Assembly (NCBI GenBank): GCA_020025595.1
Contig: JAHHRV010000012.1
Coordinates: forward strand, 1 to 53,369
Reading direction: 5' to 3'
Origin: Oscillospiraceae bacterium
GTDB lineage: Bacteria; Bacillota; Clostridia; Oscillospirales; Oscillospiraceae
DNA: 53,369 nt
The notes beneath the pieces were generated by a model that worked only from the letters and a program-made list of their open reading frames with translations, was not told where the DNA came from and ran no database searches. Of this stretch, positions 23,755 to 31,904 are shown piece by piece (the stretch's first letter is position 1; every line of letters begins with the position of its first letter). The position numbers were made by a program, and so were the translations under genes.

Positions 23755-24903
23755 GTGTTGAAGCGAAAAAAGGAAACGGGGCCTCTGGTGGCGAGCTGCC
23801 AGATCCGGTCGGGAAACAGCCATCCCTTCGGTTCGCTTAGAGGGTATATCCCTCTGGGAGGCGGGGAGGAACGAATCTATCACCAGATTCGCGAGGCGAT
23901 TCCGGTACTGGATGCGGCGGTGGGAAAGCTGGTTCGACTTTCCGGCGGATTTGATGTGAAGTGCGGATCGGATGCAACAACAAAAAAGCTGCAGCAGTTC
24001 CTGAAAACGGTAAACTGCGGAAGAGGTCAGTTCGGAATTGACAGCTTTTTAACTGCCTATGTGGACAGCCTGCTGACCTATGGCAGGGCAGTAGGAGAGA
24101 TGGTTGTAGCTGGCAATCGGCTGCGTGCGGTATGCTGGGGAGATGTGACTCAGCTGCAGATCAGGGAGAAGGATTCTGCGCTGGATGTGGAACTGTGCGC
24201 AATGGACGAAAATGGACAGGTTCGTCCGCTGCCCTATCAGAATCTGCTGCTGTTTACCACCATGAAGCCGGAACCGGAGCATCCCTACGGGGTGAGCATT
24301 TTCAGGGGAATGCCTTTTATGGCGGATATCCTGCTGAAAATCTATCAGACTATTGGAGCCAACTGGGAGCGGGCAGGAAATGTGCGCTACAGCGTAATTT
24401 GCAAGAATGATGAAAACATGGACAGCGCTACCGCTCAGGAGCGGGGCAACCAGATTGCCAGCGAATGGGCAAGAGCCATGGAAGACGGGAAAAACGGCAT
24501 GGTTCGAGACTTTGTGGCGGTTGGAGATGTGGAAATCAAGGTGATTGGCAGCGAAAGCCCCATTTTGGATTCCCAAGTCCCGGTGCGCCAGCTTCTGGAG
24601 CAGCTGATTGCCAAAACCGGACTGCCTCCGTTTTTGCTGGGCTTCAGCTGGAGCACCACCGAACGCATGAGCGGTCAGCAGGCAGATCTGCTGACCAGCG
24701 AGATCTGGGCATTGAGAAGAATGGTAGAGCCTGTGCTGGAGAAGGTCTGCAGAACCTATCTGGCGCTGGAAGGGCTGGAACCCAAGGTGGAGATCATCTG
24801 GGATGACATCAGTCTGCAGGACATGACGGAAGAGGCAAAGGCCAATCTGTATCAGGCTCAGGCGGCTGAAACATTATCAGCTATAAACGAAGGAGGTAAG
24901 TAA
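23755..24903 (+). CDS. Phage portal protein
   Basis: 382 residues; forms the dodecameric DNA entry ring at one capsid vertex. The pattern fits portal proteins: an early membrane-free alpha/beta region, the FLTAYVDSLLTYGRAVGEMV segment, a middle WERAGNVRYSVIC, and a C-terminal helical LTSEIWALRRMVEPVLEKVC. The motif GLPPFLLGF...MSGQQADLL is typical of portals before the clip/crown helices. Start GTG 23755 after AGGGGAG; somewhat short versus SPP1-type portals. No frameshifts. Confidence 0.88.
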   Translation: MLKRKKETGPLVASCQIRSGNSHPFGSLRGYIPLGGGEERIYHQIREAIPVLDAAVGKLVRLSGGFDVKCGSDATTKKLQQFLKTVNCGRGQFGIDSFLTAYVDSLLTYGRAVGEMVVAGNRLRAVCWGDVTQLQIREKDSALDVELCAMDENGQVRPLPYQNLLLFTTMKPEPEHPYGVSIFRGMPFMADILLKIYQTIGANWERAGNVRYSVICKNDENMDSATAQERGNQIASEWARAMEDGKNGMVRDFVAVGDVEIKVIGSESPILDSQVPVRQLLEQLIAKTGLPPFLLGFSWSTTERMSGQQADLLTSEIWALRRMVEPVLEKVCRTYLALEGLEPKVEIIWDDISLQDMTEEAKANLYQAQAAETLSAINEGGK

Positions 24904-24906
24904 ACT

Positions 24907-25800
24907 ATGGATATTCGCAAGGAAAGTCACGCCGAAGGAGCCGGTGTGCCCACAGAGCAGCAGCTGATGGCAATCAACACACTGGCAAAAGCGGAACTGA
25001 CCAAAGAGCAGGTATATGTTTTTTCTCTGCGGCTGTGTGACGATCAGATCGATCGGGATTATGAACGGTTTGACACGGCGGCTCTGCCGGAGCTTGCCAA
25101 GATGTTTATTGGAAAAAGCGGTATTGTGGACCACAAGTGGTCCTCCAGCGGACAGCTGGCGAGAATTTTTTCCACAGAGGTTGTGTGTCAGGATGGAGTC
25201 AGCTTCATCAAGGCGTGGGCCTACATCCGAAGAGGCGGCGACGGAGACGAGTGGATCGCCGACATTGAAGCAGGTATCAAAAAGGAAGTTTCCGTGGGAT
25301 GCGCTATGGGCGAGAGTGTATGCTCTATTTGCGGCGCGGAATACGGAAGCTGTGGGCACGGCAAGGGAGAAATCTACGACGGTCAGGTTTGCTGCGCGAT
25401 CCTGAGAAATCCTGTGGATGCGTATGAATTTTCCTTTGTGGCGGTTCCGGCACAGCCCAATGCAGGTGTTCTCAAGGGACTGAACAAACGCAGAATCAGT
25501 CTGAAGGAACTGGCAGATGAATATGGCGCCCAGGAGGAATTCCGGGTGATGTTTCAGATGGCACAGCTGGGCAAGCAATACGCAAAACAGTTGGAAGACG
25601 ATGTGGTGCGGATGTGTCTTTCACTGGATGTGGGGATCGAGGAACCGGTCCTTCGCTCGGCAGCCGGGAAAATGGCTCCGGAGGAGCTGATGAAGTTCAA
25701 GGATGCGCTGAACGAGCGCATGGTAAAAAGCTATCCCATGCAGATGCAGCTGGGCTGCAGCAAAACGCAGTGCAGTGTGGAAAGCGGGTATCTCATTTGA
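24907..25800 (+). CDS. Prohead (capsid maturation) serine protease
   Basis: 297 residues. Catalytic candidates in the HK97/S78-type arrangement are H76 (GIVDHKW), S129 (KKEVSVGC) and an acidic residue at E174 (DAYEFSFVAVPA), the last in a segment very like the EVSLV..PANP turn of the family. Between them is a compact cysteine/histidine cluster C139-x2-C142-x6-C149-x-H151 and C162-C163 that could bind zinc. The C-terminal ~100 residues are helical and may act as scaffold, since no separate scaffold gene is present. ATG 24907 overlaps the end of an AGGAGGTAAG site. Confidence 0.82.
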   Translation: MDIRKESHAEGAGVPTEQQLMAINTLAKAELTKEQVYVFSLRLCDDQIDRDYERFDTAALPELAKMFIGKSGIVDHKWSSSGQLARIFSTEVVCQDGVSFIKAWAYIRRGGDGDEWIADIEAGIKKEVSVGCAMGESVCSICGAEYGSCGHGKGEIYDGQVCCAILRNPVDAYEFSFVAVPAQPNAGVLKGLNKRRISLKELADEYGAQEEFRVMFQMAQLGKQYAKQLEDDVVRMCLSLDVGIEEPVLRSAAGKMAPEELMKFKDALNERMVKSYPMQMQLGCSKTQCSVESGYLI

Positions 25801-25846
25801 GTTTTACCGGGAAACCGGAAAACATATTTACATTGGAGGGAACAGT

Positions 25847-26185
25847 ATGAACGTATCTTTTGAGGAAATCGGTCACATCAGTGCTACTTTTGCAACAGAT
25901 TCTGCTCAGGTAGGAACTCTGTGCAAGATGGCTGAAAACGGCAAGGTTGCACCCTGTGAGGCCGGAAACGCATTCTGCGGCAAGGTGGAATCCGTACGCA
26001 AGGGCTTCGCTGGTGTCCAGCTGCACGGCTTTGCAGAAGTTGCCTTCACCGGCAGCGCACCCAAGGTGGGCTATCAGATTCTGGTGGCAGACGGCAACGG
26101 CGGCGTGAAGGTACACACTGCAGGCAAGTCTTATCTGGTGGTCAGCGTTGATGACAGCGCAAAGACCGCAATCATCGAACTGTAA
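25847..26185 (+). CDS. Capsid decoration-like protein
   Basis: 112 residues, predicted all-beta, Gly/Ala/Val-rich, without cell-export signal. Size, composition and position between protease and major capsid protein match head-decoration or cement proteins (DUF2190-like). Segments such as GKVESVRKGFAGVQLHGFAEV and GYQILVADGNGGVKV are typical of the fold. Start ATG 25847 follows GGAGGG. A longer in-frame extension upstream has no site. The specific family is uncertain. Confidence 0.65.
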   Translation: MNVSFEEIGHISATFATDSAQVGTLCKMAENGKVAPCEAGNAFCGKVESVRKGFAGVQLHGFAEVAFTGSAPKVGYQILVADGNGGVKVHTAGKSYLVVSVDDSAKTAIIEL

Positions 26186-26198
26186 GGAGGAAATGAAA

Positions 26199-27224
26199 AT
26201 GGCTTATGATAATCTGAGACTGGAAAAGGGTATGTATCGCCAGGAGGGTATGAATTTTACCCAGGTTCTGGAGTCTATGGACCCCAGCGAAAACTATCGC
26301 GGCACTGCGCTGGAGGGGACTGATGCTTTTCAGCGTCAGCTGAAGCGCTTCGGCATTAAGGTCAAGGGTGCCGGTTCTTCCACTGTGGAAAAGTTCTTCC
26401 GCAATATGGATTCTGCGGTCCTGTTCCCTGAGTACATCGCCCGTGCGGTTCGTCAGGGTATGGAGGAAAATGACATCCTGCCCAGCATTACCGCCACCAC
26501 CACTGTGATTGATGCCATGGACTACCGCTCCATCTACTCTGAGGCAGATGAAGAGGAAGTCGGTATGAAGGTCGTTGCAGAGGGCGCTTCTATTCCTGCA
26601 ACCAAGGTCAAGACCAAGGATCATCTGATTAACCTGACCAAGCGCGGCCGTATGCTGGTGGCAAGCTACGAAGCAGTCCGCTTCCAGAAGCTGGATCTGT
26701 TCAGCGTAATGCTGCGCCAGATCGGCAGCTATATTCAGAAAATGCAGCTGGCAGATGCAGTGAATGTTCTGGTCAACGGCGATGGCAACGACAATCCTGC
26801 GGAAGTCTGCAAGGTGGGCACAGGCGCTATTTCCGGCACCAGCGGCAATCTGGGTTACGATCAGCTGGTGGAATTCTGGGGGCAGTTTGATCCCTACACC
26901 ATGAACGGTATGCTGTGCAACAGCGGCATGATGACGAAGCTGCTGAAGATTCCCGAGCTGCAGAATCCTCTGACCGGTCTGAATTTCCAGGGCACCGGTC
27001 AGCTGACCACTCCTCTGGGCGCACAGCTGCACAGAACCGGCTGCGTGGAAGACGGCGTGATCATCGGTATGGACAACCGCTATGCGCTGGAGCTGGTACG
27101 GGCCGGCGATGTACTGGTGGAATACGACAAGCTGATCGACCGTCAGCTGGAACGAGCTGCGATCACTTCTATCTCCGGCTTTGGCAAGATCTGTGACGGT
27201 GCTGTGAAAGTGCTGCGCGTATGA
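26199..27224 (+). CDS. Phage major capsid protein (HK97-fold type)
   Basis: 341 residues. Order and sequence pattern fit an HK97-fold coat protein: N-terminal arm region (to ~90), then the E-loop/P-domain region with VVAEGASIPATKVKTKDHLI and a spine helix (FSVMLRQIGSYIQKMQLADA). Immunoglobulin-like extras are not seen. Two ATG codons are close; the second (26199) is right for AGGAGG at 26185-26190, the first would be too near. The gene is intact and the codon choice resembles surrounding chromosomal genes. Its stop overlaps the next start. Confidence 0.88.
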   Translation: MAYDNLRLEKGMYRQEGMNFTQVLESMDPSENYRGTALEGTDAFQRQLKRFGIKVKGAGSSTVEKFFRNMDSAVLFPEYIARAVRQGMEENDILPSITATTTVIDAMDYRSIYSEADEEEVGMKVVAEGASIPATKVKTKDHLINLTKRGRMLVASYEAVRFQKLDLFSVMLRQIGSYIQKMQLADAVNVLVNGDGNDNPAEVCKVGTGAISGTSGNLGYDQLVEFWGQFDPYTMNGMLCNSGMMTKLLKIPELQNPLTGLNFQGTGQLTTPLGAQLHRTGCVEDGVIIGMDNRYALELVRAGDVLVEYDKLIDRQLERAAITSISGFGKICDGAVKVLRV

Positions 27225-27577
27225 GTTTGCTGAATCAGATTTATACCCAGGCGCTTCTGCTTGCAGGGGAGCTGGATGACCGGCAGAAAACGCTGCTGCG
27301 GGTGCTGTGCCGGAGTGCGGCAAATACGCTGACGGCGAAACTGAGGGCAGGGCTTACGGCAGAAGACTGCACAGGCGATTTTATCGCTGCGGCAAGTTTA
27401 TATGCTCTGGCGGCGTTATCGGAAACGGATGGGGCCATGTCACCGGAATCATTCCGTGTGGGGGATGTGACGGTACATAAATCCGGAAGCTCGGCGGCGG
27501 CAAACTGCCTGCGCAGGCAGGCGGAACTGCTGATTGGGCCCTATCTGATGGATTCATTCTCCTTTAAGAGGGTTTGA
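27221..27577 (+). CDS. Head-tail connector-like protein
   Basis: 118 residues, mostly helical with a small beta piece (FRVGDVTVHKSGSS). Size, helical content and place after the capsid gene fit gp6/YqbG-type connector proteins that extend the portal ring. The N-terminus MSLLNQIYTQALLLAG overlaps the capsid stop (ATGA). No catalytic motif is expected or seen. Sequence alone would not identify it; the call rests on context. Confidence 0.6.
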   Translation: MSLLNQIYTQALLLAGELDDRQKTLLRVLCRSAANTLTAKLRAGLTAEDCTGDFIAAASLYALAALSETDGAMSPESFRVGDVTVHKSGSSAAANCLRRQAELLIGPYLMDSFSFKRV

Positions 27578-27578
27578 T

Positions 27579-27929
27579 ATGCGTACGATGATTGAAAAAA
27601 TCCTGCGGGGCTATGGAAAAAGTCTGGTGCTGTGCCGCGATGGCAGGCAATACAGCGTGAAAGGCTTTTTACAGCCGGTGACCGGAAAGTCAGAACAATA
27701 TGCGCGCCTCCAGCCCGGAGTTACCGGGCTGGAGAATTCCTCCCGGTACATATACATCGGCCCTGTTGATCCGGAGGCGATGCAGGGTGATGAAATCGTT
27801 GCGGGGGAAAAACACTATCTGCTTCGCCATGCGCAGGTGATCTGCGAGGGCGCTGAGGCGGTTTATGTCTGGGGAATGTGCGTCGAGAAAGGTGGCACGC
27901 CAAAGTGGGAAATGAATGGGTACAGATGA
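27579..27929 (+). CDS. Head-closure-like protein
   Basis: 116 residues with alternating beta segments (YSVKGFLQPV, RYIYIGPVD, HYLLRHAQVI) and a Gly/Pro-rich turn, the usual look of head-closure or head-tail adaptor proteins. One base separates it from the preceding stop and its own stop overlaps the following start (ATGA). Similar proteins measure particle pressure or seal the portal after packaging. Identity inferred from position and fold pattern. Confidence 0.5.
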   Translation: MRTMIEKILRGYGKSLVLCRDGRQYSVKGFLQPVTGKSEQYARLQPGVTGLENSSRYIYIGPVDPEAMQGDEIVAGEKHYLLRHAQVICEGAEAVYVWGMCVEKGGTPKWEMNGYR

Positions 27930-28615
27930 TTGCAGAAATTCTGGAAAAGTCCGGGGTTTCGGTGATGGAAGCATATCCGACAGGGACGATGCTTCATCTG
28001 ACGGAGCCGGCGGCAGCGGTGGAGATGAAGGCGCTGAACTGTGCTGAAGGAAAAGTGATGATCGGAATTCGGGTGCTCAGTCCACAAAGCCTGGGAGGAT
28101 GGGAATGTCAAAATGCAGCAGCCTGTGTGGCAGGAGCGCTGTATGATGCCAATATTGACTGCACCTGCACCCAGATGGAATACTTGCAGCGAAGTGACAG
28201 CTTCTGTGTTCTGGTAACTGCCAGAATTCCCGTGTTTTTTGAAAACGGAAAATGGATGCGGGGGAATCCATGGGAAGTTTTTATTGAGAATGAGAAGCTG
28301 GAGTATGCGAATCGATTCGATGCAGAACAGAATCAGGACAGACGCCTGGTTGGTGCGGTATGCCAGAGTCAGCCTGTGGGGGTAATACCCGGTGCAAATA
28401 CCGGGTGGAAAATTCGCCTGGTACAGAAAATTCCCTTCGGAAGACAGATTCCGGAGGTTCAGGAGGAGCCTTTTAGCCTGACGGTACGCAAAGGCGGGCA
28501 GATTCAGCAATATCGCAACTGCTATTGGAGTGGGGAGAAATGTTCTCACAGCCAGTCCGGGGTGGAACTGGAACACTGGGGATATGCGCTGGAACGGGAG
28601 GAAACAAATGGATAA
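27926..28615 (+). CDS. Phage-cluster protein, possible tail-completion plus tube-like domains
   Basis: 229 residues from the ATG at 27926, overlapping the previous stop. The N-terminal ~110 residues (MIAEILEKSGVSVMEAYPTG, later CTCTQMEYLQRSDSFCVLV) resemble the alpha/beta layout of tail terminator proteins; residues ~120-229 are beta-rich (RLVGAVCQSQPVGVIPG, FSLTVRKGG) and could be tube-like. If so, two functions usually on separate genes are fused. I do not recognise the family; this reading is an inference. Eight cysteines are present in the full protein, unusual for such roles. Confidence 0.4.
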   Translation: MIAEILEKSGVSVMEAYPTGTMLHLTEPAAAVEMKALNCAEGKVMIGIRVLSPQSLGGWECQNAAACVAGALYDANIDCTCTQMEYLQRSDSFCVLVTARIPVFFENGKWMRGNPWEVFIENEKLEYANRFDAEQNQDRRLVGAVCQSQPVGVIPGANTGWKIRLVQKIPFGRQIPEVQEEPFSLTVRKGGQIQQYRNCYWSGEKCSHSQSGVELEHWGYALEREETNG

Positions 28616-28994
28616 AATCAAATTTGAGCACTTTATCTGGCCGCAAAATCCGGAAAAGTTTCAGGTGGATGCCCAGATGGAACCTCTGTATACCATAGAT
28701 CCTGATGGCAGTATTCATTATCAAGGACTGGGGCCCCTGTGCCGGGTCATTCGAGGAAGCGGTGTCTTTCAGGGCAGTAAAGCAGCAGAGTATTTTAACA
28801 CGCTTTCCGTCTACATGGCGGCAAAACTTTTTGGTAAGCTCGTTCATCCTATCTGGGGAACATTTCAGGTTTATCTCATGGAGCTGAAAATGAAGCAGTC
28901 CAGCCGGGAAGACTATATTGAATACAGTTTTGTATTTCGTGAAGCGGATTCCAAGGGTATGATCCCGATGCTTCCTGGAAATAAACCATTATAA
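28608..28994 (+). CDS. Phage-cluster protein with tail/baseplate-type N-terminal domain pattern
   Basis: 128 residues. The pattern F.HF.WPQNP.KF near the start, LGPLCRVIRGSGVFQG in the middle and LVHPIWGTFQVYLMELKMKQ later is like the small domain found at the start of DNA-circularisation/LysM-type baseplate proteins of tailed phages. GGAGG lies 7 bases before the ATG at 28608, which overlaps the previous gene by 8 bases. Last gene of the cluster; the stop is followed at once by a terminator. It might be a complete short protein rather than a remnant. Confidence 0.45.
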   Translation: MDKIKFEHFIWPQNPEKFQVDAQMEPLYTIDPDGSIHYQGLGPLCRVIRGSGVFQGSKAAEYFNTLSVYMAAKLFGKLVHPIWGTFQVYLMELKMKQSSREDYIEYSFVFREADSKGMIPMLPGNKPL

Positions 28995-29028
28995 AAAGAG
29001 CCCCACAGGATTCCTGTGGGGCTCTTTT
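28995..29028. terminator. Bidirectional terminator between the capsid cluster and glgP
   Basis: Perfect stem AAAAGAGCCCCACAGG/CCTGTGGGGCTCTTTT with T-runs on both strands, serving the plus-strand cluster and the minus-strand glgP. Confidence 0.92.
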
Positions 29029-29034
29029 GAAATA

Positions 29035-31368
29035 TTAGTACTGAGTGGGTTTGATGTGCCAGATTTCATCAGCGTACTGACGAATGGTACGGTCGGAAGA
29101 GAACTTTCCGGCGCTGGAAATGTTCTGCAGGCACTTTCTGCCAAAAGCCTGGCGGTCTGCGTAATCTCTGTTGGCACGCAGTTTGGCTTCCAGATAGGAT
29201 TCATAATCCAGCAGCAGGTAATAGTGGTCTGCCATATGCCAGGAGGTGCCGTCCAGCAGAGCGTGGTACAGCTCGTTCTGGTCGTAATCGGTGGGGACGG
29301 TACCGTCAACCAAGGTGTCAATTGCACGATGCAGGCGGGGATTGGTATCGTAGATGCCCCGGGCATAGTAGGAAGATTTTGCAGCGTTGATCTGCTCAAC
29401 GGTTGCACCGAAGATATAGTTGTTTTCCATGCCGGCTTCCTTCACGATTTCCACATTGGCACCGTCCATAGTGCCCAGGGTAACAGCGCCATTGAGCATG
29501 AGCTTCATGTTACCGGTACCGGAAGCTTCGGTGCCAGCGGGGGAAATCTGCTCGGAGATATCAGCGGCAGGGATGATATGCTCAGCATAGGAGCAGTTAT
29601 AGTTCTGGACAAATACGACCTTCAGCTTGTCATGGACCTCGGGATCGTTGTTGATCATCTTTGCGATGCGGTTGATATAACGGATGATCGCCTTGGCGCG
29701 GGCATAGCCGGGTGCGGACTTTGCACCGAACAGGTACACGGTGGGGTGGAAGTCGGTCAGGCTGCCGTCTTTCAGGCGGAAGTAGATATCAACAATAGAC
29801 AGAGCATTCAGCAACTGACGCTTATACTCGTGCAGACGCTTGACCTGCACATCAAAAATGAAGTCGGGGTTCAGCTGGATGCCTTCGTGCTGGGCAATGA
29901 CCTTGCACAGCTGCTCCTTCTTCTGGTGCTTGACTGCATTAAACTGGTTGACCAGATCGTCGTCGATCATGGGCTTCAGCTCGCTCAGCCGGTCCAGGTC
30001 CTTCAGGAAATCACCGCCGATTTTATCGGAGATCATCTTGGTCAGTTCGGGGTTGCACAGGCCCAGCCAGCGACGGGGGGTGATGCCGTTGGTCTTGTTC
30101 TGGAACCGCTCGGGGAATTCACAATACCAGTTGTGGAACACATCATCCTTCAGAATCTGAGAATGGATCTCAGCAACGCCGTTGATGTAGCTGCCTACAT
30201 AGATGGACAGGTTTGCCATGTGTGCAATATCGTCCTGAATAATGTACAGGCCGGGATGCTCTCTGCGGATCTTCTCATCGATACGGCAGATGATATCTGC
30301 AATTTCGGGAACTACGCTGCGCAGCAGATCCAGAGGCCACTTTTCCAGTGCCTCGCCCATGACGGTATGGTTGGTATAGGAGAAAGTCTTCTGGGCAATG
30401 GAGAATGCCTTCTCAAAATCCATGCCTTCTACCATCAGCAGACGGATCAGCTCCGGAATGGACATGGCAGGATGAGTATCATTCAGCTGAATGGCATAGT
30501 AATCTGCAAAATGGCTCAGATCATCGCCGTGGGCCAGTCTATATACGCGCATCATATCCTGCAGGGAAGCAGAGGACAGCACATACTGCTGCTTGATGCG
30601 AAGGCGCTTGCCTTCCCAGGTGGAGTCGTTGGGGTAGAGAACACGGGTAATATCTTCGGCCTTGTTCTTCTGATCCAGTGCGCGCAGGTAATCCTGGTTG
30701 TTAAATGCGTTGAAGTCCAGTTCGCTTTCAGCTTCGCACTGCCACAGACGCAGGGTGTTGATATTGTTGGTGCCGTAGCCAATAACGGGGACATCATAGG
30801 GAACAGCCAGAACAGTATGATCGGGGAAGTGCACCTTGACGGTGTGGTTATACCGGCGGTAAGACCAGGGATCGCCGAACTTTGTCCAGTCGTCGGCGGC
30901 TTCTACCTGACTTCCGTTGTCATCAAAGGTCTGCTTGAACAGGCCAAAACGATAACGCAGTCCGTAACCGGACAGGGGCAGGTTGCAGCTGGCTGCGGAG
31001 TCCAGGAAACATGCAGACAGACGGCCCAGGCCGCCGTTGCCCAGTGCATCGTCTTCGATTTCTTCCAGACATGCCAGATCCACGCCCTGCTGGGCGAACA
31101 GCTCCTTCATCTCATCGAGAATACCCAGATTATACAGATTGCTGTAGACCAGACGGCCAATCAGGTACTCAGCGGAAAAATAATATGCCTTTCTTTCGGG
31201 CATACGGGTCTTTCTGCTCTTGCTCCAGTTATCGCTGATCGCCATCATGACAGCGGTGCCGAGAGCCTCGTGCAGTTCCTGGGGAGTAGCATTCTTCAGG
31301 GATACATCATGCTGGTATTTCAGCTGAGCTTCGGTCCACTTCAAAATATTGAGACAATTATAACTCAT
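29035..31368 (-). CDS. glgP: Glycogen/starch/alpha-glucan phosphorylase
   Basis: Phosphorolyses alpha-1,4-glucan to glucose-1-phosphate. 777 residues, slightly shorter than most. The pyridoxal-phosphate signature EASGTGNMKLMLNGA followed by TLGTMDGANVE is complete, with the Schiff-base lysine at K622. Other family landmarks include GNGGLGRLSACFLDS, GYGLRYRFGLFKQ and VKRLHEYKRQ. Start ATG 31368 with AGGAG upstream. No other glycogen gene is adjacent; the neighbouring gene is a sugar-ABC ATPase. A ~300-base structured leader precedes it (listed separately). Confidence 0.97.
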   Translation of the reverse strand: MSYNCLNILKWTEAQLKYQHDVSLKNATPQELHEALGTAVMMAISDNWSKSRKTRMPERKAYYFSAEYLIGRLVYSNLYNLGILDEMKELFAQQGVDLACLEEIEDDALGNGGLGRLSACFLDSAASCNLPLSGYGLRYRFGLFKQTFDDNGSQVEAADDWTKFGDPWSYRRYNHTVKVHFPDHTVLAVPYDVPVIGYGTNNINTLRLWQCEAESELDFNAFNNQDYLRALDQKNKAEDITRVLYPNDSTWEGKRLRIKQQYVLSSASLQDMMRVYRLAHGDDLSHFADYYAIQLNDTHPAMSIPELIRLLMVEGMDFEKAFSIAQKTFSYTNHTVMGEALEKWPLDLLRSVVPEIADIICRIDEKIRREHPGLYIIQDDIAHMANLSIYVGSYINGVAEIHSQILKDDVFHNWYCEFPERFQNKTNGITPRRWLGLCNPELTKMISDKIGGDFLKDLDRLSELKPMIDDDLVNQFNAVKHQKKEQLCKVIAQHEGIQLNPDFIFDVQVKRLHEYKRQLLNALSIVDIYFRLKDGSLTDFHPTVYLFGAKSAPGYARAKAIIRYINRIAKMINNDPEVHDKLKVVFVQNYNCSYAEHIIPAADISEQISPAGTEASGTGNMKLMLNGAVTLGTMDGANVEIVKEAGMENNYIFGATVEQINAAKSSYYARGIYDTNPRLHRAIDTLVDGTVPTDYDQNELYHALLDGTSWHMADHYYLLLDYESYLEAKLRANRDYADRQAFGRKCLQNISSAGKFSSDRTIRQYADEIWHIKPTQY

Positions 31369-31414
31369 ATTTATACTCCTATCTCATGCGGTGGTCCCGC
31401 AAATCGTTATTTCA

Positions 31415-31668
31415 TCAAAGACAACTGAACTGCCGTAAGTTGACAGCGGTTCAGCCGGATCGCATTTTCATTCTGATCCAGTATATCCAAATCAGACAGA
31501 TCATGTTTATTGCAGCGCCGGGGCGGCGTGAAAAAAGAAAGCCAGTGCGCAAAAAATAAGCGGCACTTCCCCGAAGCAACGCCCTTTTTGGGGCAATCTG
31601 TCGTAGCCTGGACGGAATAAACTGCGCTGTGTGAAGATTTTTGCCATCAAAGGAAAAAGTCTACACAG
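31415..31668 (-). ncRNA. Candidate structured leader or small RNA upstream of glgP
   Basis: Noncoding stretch with its own minus-strand promoter (31674-31702). The predicted first bases form a 16-base-pair interrupted hairpin (31627-31668, CTGTGT/ACACAG outer stem). Further pairings: GTTTATT with AATAAAC about 125 bases apart, GCCC/GGGC and CTTC/GAAG hairpins between them, and a 9-base-pair stem CTGAACCGC/GCAGTTCAG (31425-31453) followed by TTGTCTTT. It could be the long glgP leader or a separate RNA ending near 31415. Not matched to a known class. The rest of the 31369-31904 gap holds the promoter and the malK-side terminators. Confidence 0.5.
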
Positions 31669-31673
31669 AACAC

Positions 31674-31702
31674 AGATTACAGCGTGAAAAAGGCTTTGTC
31701 AA
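31674..31702 (-). promoter_or_regulatory. Promoter of the glgP leader / candidate small RNA
   Basis: Minus strand TTGACA (31697-31702), 17-base spacer, TAATCT (31674-31679). Predicted start falls at the base of the first hairpin. Confidence 0.65.
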
Positions 31703-31762
31703 GTGAAAATAGCTGCGCAACCGGGTGAAATTGCATAATTGGTGTAAAAAAAGTGTGATTAG

Positions 31763-31796
31763 ATAAAGAAAACCAGAGAAACCGGTGATCCTCTGG
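31763..31796 (-). terminator. Second terminator downstream of the MalK-type gene
   Basis: Stem CCAGAG/CTCTGG (31773-31796) followed on the minus strand by TTTTCTTT. Confidence 0.55.
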
Positions 31797-31860
31797 CATT
31801 ATAGACAAGATAAAGATTTCTGAAACAAAATCGAATCAATCGACAGACACAATTACAAAT

Positions 31861-31892
31861 AAGAGCCGCTGCAATGAAGCAGCGGCTCTTTT
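31861..31892 (-). terminator. Terminator of the MalK-type ATPase gene
   Basis: Perfect stem AAGAGCCGCTGC/GCAGCGGCTCTT just after the stop at 31905. T-run is better on the plus strand; the tandem hairpin at 31773 may back it up. Confidence 0.8.
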
Positions 31893-31904
31893 GATGTTTG
31901 GAAA

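Larger units (their letters stand above)
22156..28994 (+). mobile_element. Phage-derived head-morphogenesis cluster without lysogeny, replication or lysis genes
   Basis: Ten plus-strand genes in normal phage head order, all intact, most overlapping by a few bases or separated by under 50. The set contains packaging (small and large terminase), portal, protease, decoration and capsid proteins, two connector-type proteins and two tail-like proteins. I see no integrase, repressor, replication, tape-measure, fibre, holin or endolysin gene, no tRNA at either edge and no obvious flanking repeat. It is bounded by a divergent salvage gene and a bidirectional terminator shared with glgP. See findings for the domesticated-particle reading. 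Confidence 0.8.

Noticed and set aside
22031..29034. Attachment sites or integrase for the phage cluster
   Set aside because: No direct repeat pair, tRNA or integrase seen at either boundary by eye; a systematic repeat search was not possible.
29056..31428. 790-codon open frame antisense to glgP
   Set aside because: Shadow of glgP; low-complexity hydrophobic translation with no recognisable motif.
31507..31647. 46-codon minus-strand frame in the glgP leader
   Set aside because: Has an ATG but no ribosome binding site and overlaps the hairpins of the candidate RNA; more likely a chance frame.
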